36,282 bases of DNA from contig NZ_QUAL01000020.1 in the NCBI RefSeq assembly GCF_003579925.1, positions 1-36,282 on the forward strand. The letters run 5' to 3'. Shown piece after piece: positions 1 through 8,158 of this stretch. Numbering within the stretch: position 1 is the first letter of the stretch; each line of letters begins with the position of its first letter. The notes under the pieces are model-generated. The model searched no databases, was not told where the DNA came from, and saw nothing but the letters and a program-made list of their open reading frames with translations. Source of the DNA: Jiangella rhizosphaerae. Its GTDB lineage: Bacteria > Actinomycetota > Actinomycetes > Jiangellales > Jiangellaceae. The position numbers were made by a program, and so were the translations under genes.

Positions 1-160
1 CGGCGAGGTCGCGGCAGCCGGCCAGCGCCGGCTCGGCGGCGGCCCAGCGGGCGACCGCGTCCGGCCGGCCGTCGGCGCGCAGCCGGTCCCACTCGTCATT
101 GAGCCGGCCGGCCACGCCGGTCCCGGTCTGCCGCCGCGCTCCCGTGATCGTGACGCTCAT
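1..160 (-). CDS. 5' end of an unrecognised gene (partial)
   Basis: The reverse strand opens with ATG at 160 and stays open for 53 codons to the window edge, so only the N-terminus is present. It starts MSVTITGARRQTGTG and continues with a charged stretch rich in W, R, A and D (NDEWDRLRADGRPDAVARWA), consistent with a soluble helical protein. There is no signal peptide, no obvious Shine-Dalgarno and no TANNNT box at the leaderless distance. A small perfect palindrome (CTCAGGCTGAG, 165–175) lies just upstream and could be part of its control region. I do not recognise the family; codon bias (G/C at third positions) supports real coding. Confidence 0.6.
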   Translation of the reverse strand, partial: MSVTITGARRQTGTGVAGRLNDEWDRLRADGRPDAVARWAAAEPALAGCRDLA

Positions 161-219
161 GCGTCTCAGGCTGAGCGGCGACCCTTGCCCGGACGCTTGC
201 CCGCACGCCTCTGACCAGC

Positions 220-236
220 CGGGCAACGGTTGCCCG
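220..236. repeat. Perfect 8-bp-arm inverted repeat
   Basis: CGGGCAAC and GTTGCCCG are perfect inverted arms around a single central G. The palindrome sits between the leftmost gene and the tandem array, about 60 bp upstream of that gene's start codon, so it may be an operator for it. As an RNA hairpin the loop would have to open to 3 nt or more. No T-run follows on either side. Confidence 0.5.
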
Positions 237-756
237 ATGGGAAACGGCGCCCGCCGCCCGCCGCCGCGCCGGCGAACCCGCAGCTCGGGGGTGCTGGTCG
301 TGCCGCTGGGGGTCTGCGGTCTGTTCGGACGGCAGAGCTCGATCGCGCGCGATGGAGGTCTGCGGTCTCATCGGACGGCAGACCTCTACCAGCGCGAATG
401 GTCTGCGTCGGTGTGGCTGTCCCATGGGACGGCGGCCGCCGCCCGCCGCCGCGCCGGCGAATCCGCAGCTCGGGGGTGCTGGTCGTGCCGCTGGGGGTCT
501 GCGGTCTGTTCGGACGGCAGAGCTCGATCGCGCGCGATGGAGGTCTGCGGTCTCATCGGACGGCAGACCTCTACCAGCGCGAATGGTCTGCGTCGGTGTG
601 GCTGTCCCATGGGACGGCGGCCGCCGCCCGCCGCCGCGCCGGCGAATCCGCAGCTCGGGGGTGCTGGTCGTGCCGCTGGGGGTCTGCGGTCTGTTCGGAC
701 GGCAGAGCTCGATCGCGCGCGATGGAGGTCTGCGGTCTCATCGGACGGCAGACCTC
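233..756. repeat. Tandem array of a 185-bp palindrome-rich unit (about 2.8 copies)
   Basis: The unit repeats at exactly 185-bp spacing: the word CAGCTCGGGGGTGCTGG begins at 281, 466 and 651. Segments 281–465 and 466–650 appear identical by eye; the third copy stops matching after 756, and a diverged left partial copy begins near 233. Each unit holds a 12-bp palindrome GTCCCATGGGAC, a hairpin with TCTGC/GCAGA arms, a 12-bp palindrome ATCGCGCGCGAT, and a second hairpin with 9-bp arms. Open frames run through it on both strands, but they are repeats of Arg/Pro/Ala-rich text with no recognisable protein and are artefacts of composition. This fills the gene-free stretch 161–816. Confidence 0.9.
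355..386. repeat. Hairpin inside each 185-bp unit (first of three copies)
   Basis: GAGGTCTGC and GCAGACCTC form a perfect 9-bp stem. Inside it are a G·G mismatch, a 3-bp GTC/GAC stem and a 6-base TCATCG loop. The same hairpin recurs at 540–571 and 725–756. A shorter relative (TCTGC/GCAGA with the same inner GTC/GAC) precedes it in every unit, so each unit carries two related hairpins in tandem. No T-run follows, so it is not a typical intrinsic terminator. Confidence 0.75.
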
Positions 757-800
757 CAGCGGCGCGGAGGGTCCCCGGCGCCCGGGCACCCTCCGCGGCC

Positions 801-813
801 AGCCCGGCGGGCT
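801..813. terminator. Short GC hairpin just after the cysC stop
   Basis: AGCCC and GGGCT arms with a GGC loop lie 4 bp past the stop codon of the leftward cysC gene (stop 817–819). It is short and lacks a T-tract, so it is a weak terminator candidate. The palindromes of the 185-bp array immediately beyond could also serve to end or stabilise this transcript. Confidence 0.3.
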
Positions 814-816
814 GCG

Positions 817-2115
817 TCAGAGCCGCCCGCCCTGGTCGAGCAGGGTGATCACGGCATCCCGAGCGGCGACGACCGACATGCCGGTCGTGTCGATGACGAG
901 GTCGGCGTCGTCGGGCTCCTCGTACGGGCTGGAGATGCCGGTGAACTCGGGGATCTCCCCGGCCCGGGCGCGTGCGTAGAGGCCCTTGCGGTCGCGTCGC
1001 TCGCACTCCGCCAGCGGGGTGGCGACGTGGATCAGCAGGAAGTCACCGTGCGCCTCCACCATGCTACGGACCTGTGCCCGGGTGGCGGCGAACGGCGCGA
1101 TCGGCGCGCACACCGCGACGCCGCCGTGCTTGGCGATCTCGGCCGCGACGAACCCGATGCGCTCGACGTTGCGGTCGCGGTCCTCCTTCGAGAAGCCGAG
1201 CCCGGCGGACAGGTTGCGCCGGACGACGTCGCCGTCGAGGAGGGTGACGGTGCGGGTGCCGATCTCGGCGATCCGGTCGGCGACCGCCCGCGCGATGGTC
1301 GACTTGCCCGACCCGGACAGCCCGGTGAACAACAGCACCAGCCCGCGTTCGTGGGGCAGCGGCCGCCACCGGCGCCAGGCGTGCCGGCTCGCCGACGGCC
1401 AGTCGGCCGGCTCGGGGGCGGTGCCGTCGAGCCAGTCGCGCAGCGCGTCGGCCGAGGGCGGCTGCGCCGGCACGACCCGGGTGCCGCCGTACGCGACGGC
1501 GATCCGCGTGGCCAGCTCGTCGTCGCGGTCGTCGCCGTACTGCGGGGCGGGCACGACGACCAGTTCGGCCCGGCGTCCGTCGCGGCGCAGCCGGTCGCGC
1601 AGCGTCAGCGTCGCCGAGATGACGTCGGCGGCGTCGGGCCCCGGCACGGCGCGCGGCCCGTCCAGCACGATCAGCAGCACCGGCTGACCGGCCTTCGCCG
1701 TCGCGGCCTCGAGCGTGCGCAGATCCACCGGGTCGCGGGTCACGACGGCCGCCGCGCCGTCCAGCCGCGCCTGCTCGGGCGTCCGCCGGTAGGCCGCGTA
1801 CGCCCCGCGCGGCTCGTCGTCGTCAGTCGCCGCCGCCGCGCGGCGGACCGTCCCCTTCACCGTCAGCCGCCGCTTGCGGGTGGTCGCGGACTCGACGGTG
1901 ACGACGGCGACCGGCGCGCCCTCGGCGTCGGTGATGGTCAGCTCGCTACCCGGCGCGGGCTTCTTGGCCGGCAGCGGGTCGAGCTCGACGGCGACCGCCG
2001 GCGGCGGTGCGGCGGCCCCGGGCACGGCGATGCCGAGCAGCGCCAGCTCGAGCGTGGTGAGGGCGATCGGATCGGGGGTCAGTGCGGGACCGGGGGTCGG
2101 TTCGGCGGCGGCCAC
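817..2115 (-). CDS. cysC: Adenylyl-sulfate kinase with a degenerate ATP-sulfurylase-like N-terminal domain
   Basis: 432 aa from a GTG start. The C-terminal ~175 residues are a clear APS kinase, phosphorylating adenylyl sulfate with ATP to give PAPS. Visible motifs are the P-loop GLSGSGKST (265–273), [20 protein letters not shown] (294–313) and [17 protein letters not shown] (377–393). The ~250 residues before it look like an ATP sulfurylase fold: a PUA-like N-terminus, then VVTRDPV at 124–130 where active sulfurylases have a TRNP segment followed by HxxH. Here the histidines are replaced (DLRT), so this half is probably not catalytic. Single-domain CysC is about 200 aa, so this is a two-domain form. 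A TAAGCT box places transcription 1 base before the GTG. No other sulfate-assimilation gene is nearby. The kinase call is firm; the role of the N-terminal half is inference. Confidence 0.9.
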   Translation of the reverse strand: MAAAEPTPGPALTPDPIALTTLELALLGIAVPGAAAPPPAVAVELDPLPAKKPAPGSELTITDAEGAPVAVVTVESATTRKRRLTVKGTVRRAAAATDDDEPRGAYAAYRRTPEQARLDGAAAVVTRDPVDLRTLEAATAKAGQPVLLIVLDGPRAVPGPDAADVISATLTLRDRLRRDGRRAELVVVPAPQYGDDRDDELATRIAVAYGGTRVVPAQPPSADALRDWLDGTAPEPADWPSASRHAWRRWRPLPHERGLVLLFTGLSGSGKSTIARAVADRIAEIGTRTVTLLDGDVVRRNLSAGLGFSKEDRDRNVERIGFVAAEIAKHGGVAVCAPIAPFAATRAQVRSMVEAHGDFLLIHVATPLAECERRDRKGLYARARAGEIPEFTGISSPYEEPDDADLVIDTTGMSVVAARDAVITLLDQGGRL

Positions 2116-2122
2116 GGCGCCC

Positions 2123-2128
2123 AGCTTA
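2123..2128 (-). promoter_or_regulatory. -10 box for leaderless cysC
   Basis: TAAGCT on the reverse strand ends so that position +1 is 2116, one base before the GTG at 2115. No Shine-Dalgarno is visible. This suggests cysC has its own promoter in the 44-bp gap after the upstream SDR gene. Confidence 0.5.
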
Positions 2129-2159
2129 GGGCCGTCGGCAGGCCGCGACGGAACTCGTC

Positions 2160-2816
2160 TCAGCCCGCCAGCGCCCGCACCGCGTCGTCGACAGGGACGT
2201 CGCCGCCGACCAGTTCCAGCGTGAGCCGCGCGGTGCCCGGCTGGTCCAGCAGCGCCAGGAGCACCGCCGCGACGTCGTCGCGGGTGACCCGGCCGCGCGA
2301 GACCGACGGCGCCAGCCGCACCCGGCCGGTGCCGGGGTCGTTCGTCAGGCTGCCGGGGCGCAGCACCGTCCAGTCGAGGTCGCGCCGGCGCAGGTCGGCC
2401 TCGCTGTCGCCCTTGGCCTTCAGGTAGACCTGGAACACGTCGCCGGGGTCGGCCGGCGGCTCGGTCGTCGCGCCCATCGACGACACCAGCAGGTAGCGCC
2501 GCACCCCGGCCAGTTCGGCCGCGTCGGCCAGCAGCGCCGCCGCGCCGCGGTCGACGGTGTCCTTGCGGGCGGCGCCGCTGCCCGGCCCCGCGCCGGCGGC
2601 GAACACGACGGCGTCGGCGCCGCGCACCTCCGCGGCCACCTCGTCCACCGTCGCCCGCTCGAGGTCGACGACGACGGCCGTCGCGCCGGCCGAGGCGAGG
2701 TCGCCGGCCTGGTCGGGGTTGCGGATGAGGCCCACCGCCGTGTCGCCGCGCAGCGTGAGCAGCCGTTCCAGCCGGAGTGCGATCTGGCCGTGCCCGCCAG
2801 CGATGACCACCTGCAT
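2160..2816 (-). CDS. NAD(P)-binding SDR-family protein (atypical, YwnB-like)
   Basis: 218 aa. The N-terminus [16 protein letters not shown] carries the GxxGxxA dinucleotide-binding turn (residues 7–13). It is followed by [34 protein letters not shown] and [12 protein letters not shown], the pattern of atypical short-chain dehydrogenases of the NmrA/YwnB type (NAD(P)H-binding, often about 210–220 aa). A lysine follows in [20 protein letters not shown], and [13 protein letters not shown] is typical of the group. The substrate cannot be told from sequence. It shares the strand with cysC, 44 bp upstream of it, and is divergent from tdh. Start choice: ATG at 2816 fits the family N-terminus and sits one base after the predicted transcription start. 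Confidence 0.88.
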   Translation of the reverse strand: MQVVIAGGHGQIALRLERLLTLRGDTAVGLIRNPDQAGDLASAGATAVVVDLERATVDEVAAEVRGADAVVFAAGAGPGSGAARKDTVDRGAAALLADAAELAGVRRYLLVSSMGATTEPPADPGDVFQVYLKAKGDSEADLRRRDLDWTVLRPGSLTNDPGTGRVRLAPSVSRGRVTRDDVAAVLLALLDQPGTARLTLELVGGDVPVDDAVRALAG

Positions 2817-2823
2817 TCGGCGT

Positions 2824-2829
2824 AGGGTA
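2824..2829 (-). promoter_or_regulatory. -10 box for leaderless SDR gene
   Basis: TACCCT (TANNNT class) on the reverse strand puts +1 at 2817, one base before the ATG at 2816. No Shine-Dalgarno is present, supporting a leaderless transcript. Confidence 0.5.
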
Positions 2830-2878
2830 GCCGACCGCGTCTCACGGGGTGGACAGCAGCCCCCGCCACCTGGTGCGT

Positions 2879-2884
2879 TACGCT
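2879..2884 (+). promoter_or_regulatory. -10 box for leaderless tdh
   Basis: TACGCT on the forward strand puts +1 at 2891, one base before the GTG at 2892. No clear -35 or ribosome binding site is visible. With the opposite box at 2824–2829, the 75-bp gap forms a compact divergent promoter region. Confidence 0.45.
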
Positions 2885-2891
2885 CGCGCGG

Positions 2892-3923
2892 GTGAGAGCA
2901 CTGGTCAAGGCCGGACCCGGCGCCGGGCTGGAGCTGACGGACGTCCCGATGCCGGCGGCCGGGGCGGGCGAGGCGCTGGTCCGCGTGCTGCGTACCGGCA
3001 TCTGCGGCACCGACCTGCACATCGTGAACTGGGATCCGTGGGCGCAGGCGAACATCGTCCCGCCGCTGGTCGTCGGGCACGAGTTCGTCGGCGAGGTGGT
3101 CGAGGTCGGGCCCGGCAGCCGCGGCGTCCAGGTGGGCGACCTCGTCAGCGGCGAGGGCCACATCGTGTGCGAGCGGTGCCGGCACTGCCGGGCCGGTCAG
3201 CGGCACCTGTGCCCGAACACGCAGGGCATCGGCGTGCACCGCGACGGCGCGTTCGCGGAGTTCATCGTGATGCCCGCCGGGAACCTCTGGCGGCACCCCG
3301 ACGGCATCGACCTCGACGCGGCCGCGATCTTCGACCCGTTCGGCAACGCCGTGCACACCGCGCTCAAGTTCCCGGTGCACGGCGAGGACGTGCTGGTGGC
3401 CGGCGCCGGGCCGATCGGCATCATGGCCGCGCTGGTCGCCAAGCACGCCGGCGCCCGCAACGTCGTCATCACCGACGTCAATCCGTACCGCCTGGAGCTG
3501 GCCGCCCGGCTGGGCGCCGGCACCACCGTCGACGTGCGGTCGACGACGCTGGAGGAGGTGCGGCAGCAGCTGGGCATGGCCGAGGGATTCGACGTCGGCA
3601 TGGAGATGTCCGGCGACCCCATCGCGCTGCACGACATGATCGAGTCGATGGCCAACGGCGGGCGCATCGCCATGCTCGGCCTGCCGTCGAAGGAGAGCAG
3701 CGTCGACTGGTCGCGCATCGTGCTGCGCATGCTCACCATCAGCGGCATCTACGGCCGGGAGATGTACGAGACCTGGTACCAGGCGTCGGTCCTGGTCGCC
3801 GCGGGGGTCGACATCGCCCGCGTCGTCACCCACCGGTTCCCGGCCGCCGAGTACGAGGCGGCGTTCGAGGCGGCCGGCAGCGGGCACAGTGGCAAGGTCA
3901 TCATCGAGTGGGCGCAGCGGTAG
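2892..3923 (+). CDS. tdh: L-threonine 3-dehydrogenase
   Basis: 343 aa, the usual length for this zinc-dependent medium-chain dehydrogenase. It oxidises L-threonine with NAD to 2-amino-3-ketobutyrate. Motifs: catalytic zinc cysteine in RTGICGTDLH, GHEFVGEVVEVG, structural zinc cysteines in CERCRHCRAGQRHLC, NTQGIGVHRDGAFAEF (characteristic of Tdh) and the Rossmann turn GAGPIGIMAALVAKHAGA. The start is GTG, apparently leaderless. kbl follows 9 bp after the stop, and together they make the two-step route from threonine to glycine and acetyl-CoA. No regulator gene lies beside them. Confidence 0.95.
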   Translation: MRALVKAGPGAGLELTDVPMPAAGAGEALVRVLRTGICGTDLHIVNWDPWAQANIVPPLVVGHEFVGEVVEVGPGSRGVQVGDLVSGEGHIVCERCRHCRAGQRHLCPNTQGIGVHRDGAFAEFIVMPAGNLWRHPDGIDLDAAAIFDPFGNAVHTALKFPVHGEDVLVAGAGPIGIMAALVAKHAGARNVVITDVNPYRLELAARLGAGTTVDVRSTTLEEVRQQLGMAEGFDVGMEMSGDPIALHDMIESMANGGRIAMLGLPSKESSVDWSRIVLRMLTISGIYGREMYETWYQASVLVAAGVDIARVVTHRFPAAEYEAAFEAAGSGHSGKVIIEWAQR

Positions 3924-3932
3924 GAGGACGCG

Positions 3933-5114
3933 ATGTACGGAGCGATGCGCGAGGAGCTGCGCAAGAACCTCGACGAGATCCGGGCGGCCGGGTTGTACAA
4001 GCCCGAGCACGTCATCGGCAGCCCGCAGAGCGCCCGGGTCACGCTGGCCGACGGCCGCAGCGTCCTCAACATGTGCGCCAACAACTACCTCGGCCTGGCC
4101 GACGACCCCGGGCTGATCGAGGCGGCCAAGCGCGGCCTCGACGAGTGGGGCTTCGGCATGGCGTCGGTGCGGTTCATCTGCGGCACGCAGACCATCCACA
4201 CCGAGCTGGAGCGCAGCATCTCCGACTTCCTCGGCACCGAGGACACCATCCTGTACAGCTCCTGCTTCGACGCCAACGGCGGGCTGTTCGAGACGCTGCT
4301 GGGCCCCGAGGACGCCGTCATCTCCGACGCGCTCAACCACGCGAGCATCATCGACGGCATCCGGCTGTCCAAGGCGCGCCGGCTGCGCTACGCCAACGCC
4401 GACATGGGCGAGCTCGAGGCGCGGCTGAAGGAGGCCCAGGACGCCCGGTTCCGGCTGATCGCCACCGACGGCGTGTTCTCGATGGACGGCTACCTCGCGC
4501 CGCTGGACCGCATCTGCGACCTCGCCGAGCAGTACGACGCGCTGGTCATGGTCGACGACTCGCACGCGGTCGGGTTCATCGGCGAGAGCGGCGGCGGGAC
4601 ACCGGAGCACTTCGGCGTCACCGACCGCGTCGACATCGTCACCGGCACGCTCGGCAAGGCGCTGGGCGGGGCCAGCGGCGGCTACACGTCGGGGCGGGCG
4701 GAGATCGTGGAGTACCTGCGGCAGCGGTCGCGGCCGTACCTGTTCTCCAACTCCGTCGCCCCGTCCATCGTCACCGCGGCGCACGCCGTGCTGGAGCGGC
4801 TGGTCTCCGGCGGCGAGCTGCGCGCCCGGCTGCGCGAGAACACGCGGTTCTTCCGCTCGGAGATGACGGCGCTCGGCTTCGACGTGCTGCCGGGTGAGCA
4901 CCCGATCGTCCCGGTCATGATCGGCGACGCCGCCCGCGCGGCGCGCCTGTCGGAGCTGCTGTTCGCCGAGGGGGTCTACGCGGTCAGCTTCAGCTACCCG
5001 GTGGTTCCGCACGGCGCGGCTCGCATCCGCACCCAGGTCTCGGCCGCCCACACCCTCGACGACCTGCGCGAGGCCACCCAGGCCTTCGTCCGCGCCCGCG
5101 ACGCCCTCGGCTGA
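3933..5114 (+). CDS. kbl: 2-amino-3-ketobutyrate coenzyme A ligase (glycine C-acetyltransferase)
   Basis: 393 aa, full length for this PLP-dependent α-oxoamine synthase. It cleaves the unstable product of Tdh with CoA to glycine and acetyl-CoA. Visible motifs: [72 protein letters not shown] and [14 protein letters not shown], whose lysine (residue 242) would bind PLP. A good ribosome binding site (GGAGG) precedes the ATG by 6 bases. The 9-bp gap after tdh implies one transcript and one pathway. Confidence 0.96.
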   Translation: MYGAMREELRKNLDEIRAAGLYKPEHVIGSPQSARVTLADGRSVLNMCANNYLGLADDPGLIEAAKRGLDEWGFGMASVRFICGTQTIHTELERSISDFLGTEDTILYSSCFDANGGLFETLLGPEDAVISDALNHASIIDGIRLSKARRLRYANADMGELEARLKEAQDARFRLIATDGVFSMDGYLAPLDRICDLAEQYDALVMVDDSHAVGFIGESGGGTPEHFGVTDRVDIVTGTLGKALGGASGGYTSGRAEIVEYLRQRSRPYLFSNSVAPSIVTAAHAVLERLVSGGELRARLRENTRFFRSEMTALGFDVLPGEHPIVPVMIGDAARAARLSELLFAEGVYAVSFSYPVVPHGAARIRTQVSAAHTLDDLREATQAFVRARDALG

Positions 5115-5147
5115 CGGGCTCGGCGGACTGGGCGCCGACCATCATCG

Positions 5148-5416
5148 TCACGATCGAGCGCCGGGGCCTTCCTCGATGTCCACCTCGTCGCCGCGGAGCA
5201 ACTCGCCGCAGTGGGAGCAGCGCACCTCAGCGCGCACATGCTCTCCGCACGCCTGGTGCCGCAGCAGTACCGTGGTCCGGCCTCGCCCGCCGTCCAGCGG
5301 TCGCCCCAGGCGGTGATCGCCATCAGCACCTGCGTGAGCTCCAGCCCCTTCGGCGTCAGTGCGTACTCGTAGCGCGGCGGCCGGTCGGAGTACTGCCGCC
5401 GCTCCAGCACGCCCAT
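5148..5416 (-). pseudogene. Remnant of an HxlR-family transcriptional regulator
   Basis: Read leftward from 5416, GVLERRQYSDRPPRYEYALT and TPKGLEL…VLMAITAWGDRWTAGEAGP are clear HxlR winged-helix C-terminal text. The frame is then lost. One frame over, the text resumes as TVLLRHQACGEHV, then CSHCGELLRGDEV, and reaches a stop at 5148–5150. A one-base deletion near 5235 explains this. The N-terminal half, including the first helices of the DNA-binding domain, is missing: the space is taken by the start of the neighbouring PNPOx gene, and only a weak echo (SSSRELK in another frame) remains. HxlR regulators commonly sit divergent from small redox genes, as here. A sequencing error could explain the frameshift but not the missing N-terminus. 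Confidence 0.75.
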
Positions 5417-5464
5417 AGCTTGAGTTCCCTCGAGGAACTGACCACCACGCCCCGGAAGGCCGCG

Positions 5465-5995
5465 ATGACCACGACCACCGAGCCCACCAGCCAGCCGATC
5501 GCCGAGCTGCTGTTCCAGGCAGACGCGGTGCCGATGAGCACCGATCCGGCCACCATCAAGTCATGGCCGGCGGCGGCCGAACAGCTTGCCGCGGCACCCA
5601 AGTACTGGCTGTCCACGAGCCGGGCGAGCGGCCGTCCGCACGCGATGCCGGTCCTGGCGGTGTGGGTCGGCGGCGCGCTGGTGGTCAGCACGCGGCCCGG
5701 CACGGTGAAGGGCCGCAACCTGGACCACGGCGGGGGGTGCGTCGTGACCATCGCGACCGAGACCATCGACCTTGTCGTCGAGGGCGACGCGACCCGGATG
5801 ACCGACCCCGAGCGGCGGCAGCGCGCCGCGGCGGCCTTCGCGGCCAAGTACGACTGGCGGTTCACGCTGCGCGACGGCCGCATCCACGACGACACGCTGC
5901 CGGGCTCGCCTGAGTACGCCTTCTACGAGATCACCCCGACGAGGGCGTTCGGCTATGGCGCCGACGGGTTGACGGCGACCCGCTGGCGGTTCTGA
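5465..5995 (+). CDS. Pyridoxamine 5'-phosphate oxidase-family (FMN/F420-binding) protein
   Basis: 176 aa from ATG 5465, preceded by GGAAGG at 7–8 bases. The text AAPKYWLSTSRASGRPHAMPVLAVWVGG, STRPGTVKGRNLDHGGGCVV and LVVEGDATRM is typical of the PNPOx-like split β-barrel family that binds FMN or F420 and reduces small molecules; the true substrate is unknown. YAFYEITPTRAFGYG near the C-terminus is the family's closing strand. An alternative TTG start at 5420 would add 15 residues without family support. The 3' end overlaps the convergent MMPL gene by 43 bp. The broken HxlR gene next door was probably its regulator, which would leave it uncontrolled by that protein. Confidence 0.85.
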   Translation: MTTTTEPTSQPIAELLFQADAVPMSTDPATIKSWPAAAEQLAAAPKYWLSTSRASGRPHAMPVLAVWVGGALVVSTRPGTVKGRNLDHGGGCVVTIATETIDLVVEGDATRMTDPERRQRAAAAFAAKYDWRFTLRDGRIHDDTLPGSPEYAFYEITPTRAFGYGADGLTATRWRF

Positions 5996-8148
5996 TCCTC
6001 CTGGGCGCCGGTGAGCCGGGCGCCCTCGATGTCGACGTCCGGCAGCAGCCGGTCCAGCCACCGCGGCAGCCACCAGGCGCGGTCGCCGACCAGCGCCAGC
6101 ACGGCGGGCACCATGGTCATCCGTACGACGAACGCGTCGACGGCGATCGCGACGGCCAGCGCGAAGCCGATCTGCCGGACGTCGGCCGCCTCGTTCAGGA
6201 TGAACCCGCCGAACACGCTGATCATGATGATCGCCGCCGCGGTGACCACCCGCGCACCGTGGCCGAACCCCGTCGTGACGGCGCCGACCGCCGGCTCGCC
6301 GTGGGCGTACGCCTCGCGCATCCGCGTCACCAGGAACACCTCGTAGTCCATGGCCAGGCCGAACACGATGCCGACGACGACGATCGGCAGCATGCTGTTG
6401 ATCATGCCGACCTCGTCGACGCCGACGCCGGTCAGCCAGCCCCACTGGAACGCCGCGACCATCGCGCCGAACGTCGCCGCCATCGTCAGCAGGAAGCCGA
6501 GCGCCGCTTTCAGCGGCACGACCAGCGACCGGAACGCCAACATCAGCAGCACGAACGACAGCCCGACGACGACCAACAGGTACGGCAGGAGCGCCTGCGA
6601 CATCCGCTCGGAGAAGTCGATGAACAGCGCCGTCGTGCCGGTCACCAGGACGGCCGCGCCGGCGGGTGCGTCCGCACCTGCAAGCTCGGAGCGGATCGCC
6701 TCGACCAGCCGCTCGGTCTCCGGGCTGGACGGCCCGCTCGCCGGGACGACGGTGACGACGGCGGTCCGGCCGGCCGGGTCCAGCTCTGGCGGCGTGACCA
6801 GCGCGACCCCGTCGAGCCCTCGCAGGCCCTCCGTGACGTCGGCGGCCGCGGACTCGACGCTTCCGGCGCCGTCGACGACCACCAGCAGCGGCCCGTTGAA
6901 GCCCGGCCCGAACCCCTCGACGGTGAGGTCGTAGGCCTGGCGTTGCGTGGTGTCGGCGGGGTAGGTGCCCTCGTCGGGCAGCCCGAACCGGACGTCCAGC
7001 ATGGGCAGCGCGAGCACCGCGAGGCCGGCGATGCTCGCCGTCAGAGCGACGACCGGGTGCCGGGTGACCAGGCCGGCCCACCGGCGGCTCAGCCGCGGCG
7101 CGTCGTCCTCCGGGTCGGCGGCGCGGGACCGCAGCCCCGGCAGCGTGGACAGCATCCGCCGTCCGGCGAACCCGAACAGCGCCGGGAGCAGGGTCAGCGC
7201 GATGACCACGGCGATCGCGACGGTGACGGCGGCGGCCAGGCCCATCTCCGTCAGCATCGGGATGCCGACGACGGCGAGCCCGGCCAGCGCGATGACGACG
7301 GTGAGCCCGGCGAACACGACCGCGGTCCCGGCCGTGCCGATCGCCCGGCCGGCCGCCTCGTCACCGGGCACGCCGGAGGCCAGCTCGTGGCGGTAGCGCG
7401 AGGCGATGAACAGCGCGTAGTCGATGCCGACCGCCAGGCCCAGCATGGTGGCGAGGATCGGGGTGATCGTGCTCAGGTCGACGAACGCCGTGGCCGCGGT
7501 GACCAGCGCGACGCCGACGCCCACGCCGACGATGCCGGTGAGCAGTGGCATGCCCGCCGCGATCAGCGACCCGAACGTGATGACCAGCACGAGCGCGGCG
7601 ACGGCGATGCCGAGCAGCTCGCTGCCCAGTTCCGGCTCCGGCTCGACGGCCGTGCCGGCCAGCTCCACCCGCAGCCCGGACTCGCGGGCGAGGTCGGCGG
7701 CGTCCTCCAGGGTCTCGCGGGTCTCCGGCTCCAGCGACAGGAAGTCGACGGCGTAGGTGACCTCGGCCAGCGCGATGCGGCCGTCCTCGGACACCAGGCC
7801 GGCGGCGAACGGGTCGACCACCTCGGCGACCTGCGGCCCGGCATCGATCTCGGTGACGGCGTCGACGATCGCCTGCTGGTGGGCCGGGTCGGTGACGGTG
7901 CCGCCGTCAGGCGCCGCGAACACCAGCCGCGCCGCCGCGCCGTCCGGCGAGGAACCGGGGAACCGCTCCTGCAGCAGGTCGAACGCCTCCTGCGACTCCG
8001 TGCCGGGGATCGCGAACGAGTCCGACGTCGGGCTGGACAGCGTCGCGGCGGCCACCCCGGCCAGCGCGATCACCGCCAGCCAGACGGCACCGACCAGCCG
8101 GCGGCTCCGATACGAGAACCGCCCGATCCGGTACAGCAGGGTTGCCAC
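5953..8148 (-). CDS. MMPL/RND-family membrane exporter
   Basis: 731 aa from a GTG with GGAGG six bases upstream. The layout is that of actinobacterial MMPL proteins: one membrane segment near residues 18–40, a large extracytoplasmic domain to about 180, a cluster of membrane helices (ELLGIAVAALVLVITFGSLI onward), then a second copy of this plan. Family motifs include GLAVGIDYALFIASRYRHEL and, in the second half, VFGLAMDYEVFLVTRMREAY. Such proteins export lipids, siderophores or drugs; the cargo here is unknown. The C-terminal tail overlaps the end of the convergent PNPOx gene by 43 bp. A nested inverted repeat (8159–8205) directly upstream suggests repression by a TetR-type protein, although no such gene is nearby. 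Confidence 0.92.
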   Translation of the reverse strand: MATLLYRIGRFSYRSRRLVGAVWLAVIALAGVAAATLSSPTSDSFAIPGTESQEAFDLLQERFPGSSPDGAAARLVFAAPDGGTVTDPAHQQAIVDAVTEIDAGPQVAEVVDPFAAGLVSEDGRIALAEVTYAVDFLSLEPETRETLEDAADLARESGLRVELAGTAVEPEPELGSELLGIAVAALVLVITFGSLIAAGMPLLTGIVGVGVGVALVTAATAFVDLSTITPILATMLGLAVGIDYALFIASRYRHELASGVPGDEAAGRAIGTAGTAVVFAGLTVVIALAGLAVVGIPMLTEMGLAAAVTVAIAVVIALTLLPALFGFAGRRMLSTLPGLRSRAADPEDDAPRLSRRWAGLVTRHPVVALTASIAGLAVLALPMLDVRFGLPDEGTYPADTTQRQAYDLTVEGFGPGFNGPLLVVVDGAGSVESAAADVTEGLRGLDGVALVTPPELDPAGRTAVVTVVPASGPSSPETERLVEAIRSELAGADAPAGAAVLVTGTTALFIDFSERMSQALLPYLLVVVGLSFVLLMLAFRSLVVPLKAALGFLLTMAATFGAMVAAFQWGWLTGVGVDEVGMINSMLPIVVVGIVFGLAMDYEVFLVTRMREAYAHGEPAVGAVTTGFGHGARVVTAAAIIMISVFGGFILNEAADVRQIGFALAVAIAVDAFVVRMTMVPAVLALVGDRAWWLPRWLDRLLPDVDIEGARLTGAQEDQNRQRVAVNPSAP

Positions 8149-8158
8149 GACAGCCTCC

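Noticed and set aside
233-756. CRISPR array in the repeated region
   Set aside because: The period is 185 bp with near-identical content throughout. There are no short repeats with variable spacers and no cas genes.
352-2427. A 691-codon open frame on the forward strand across the tandem repeats and cysC
   Set aside because: It runs antisense to the clear cysC and part of the SDR gene, is Arg/Gly/Ala-rich with no domain, and is a by-product of very high GC.
2817-5051. Upstream extension of the SDR gene to a 963-residue reverse-strand protein
   Set aside because: The added text is antisense to tdh and kbl and has no family features. The real protein begins at ATG 2816 with the dinucleotide-binding motif next to the N-terminus and a promoter just upstream.
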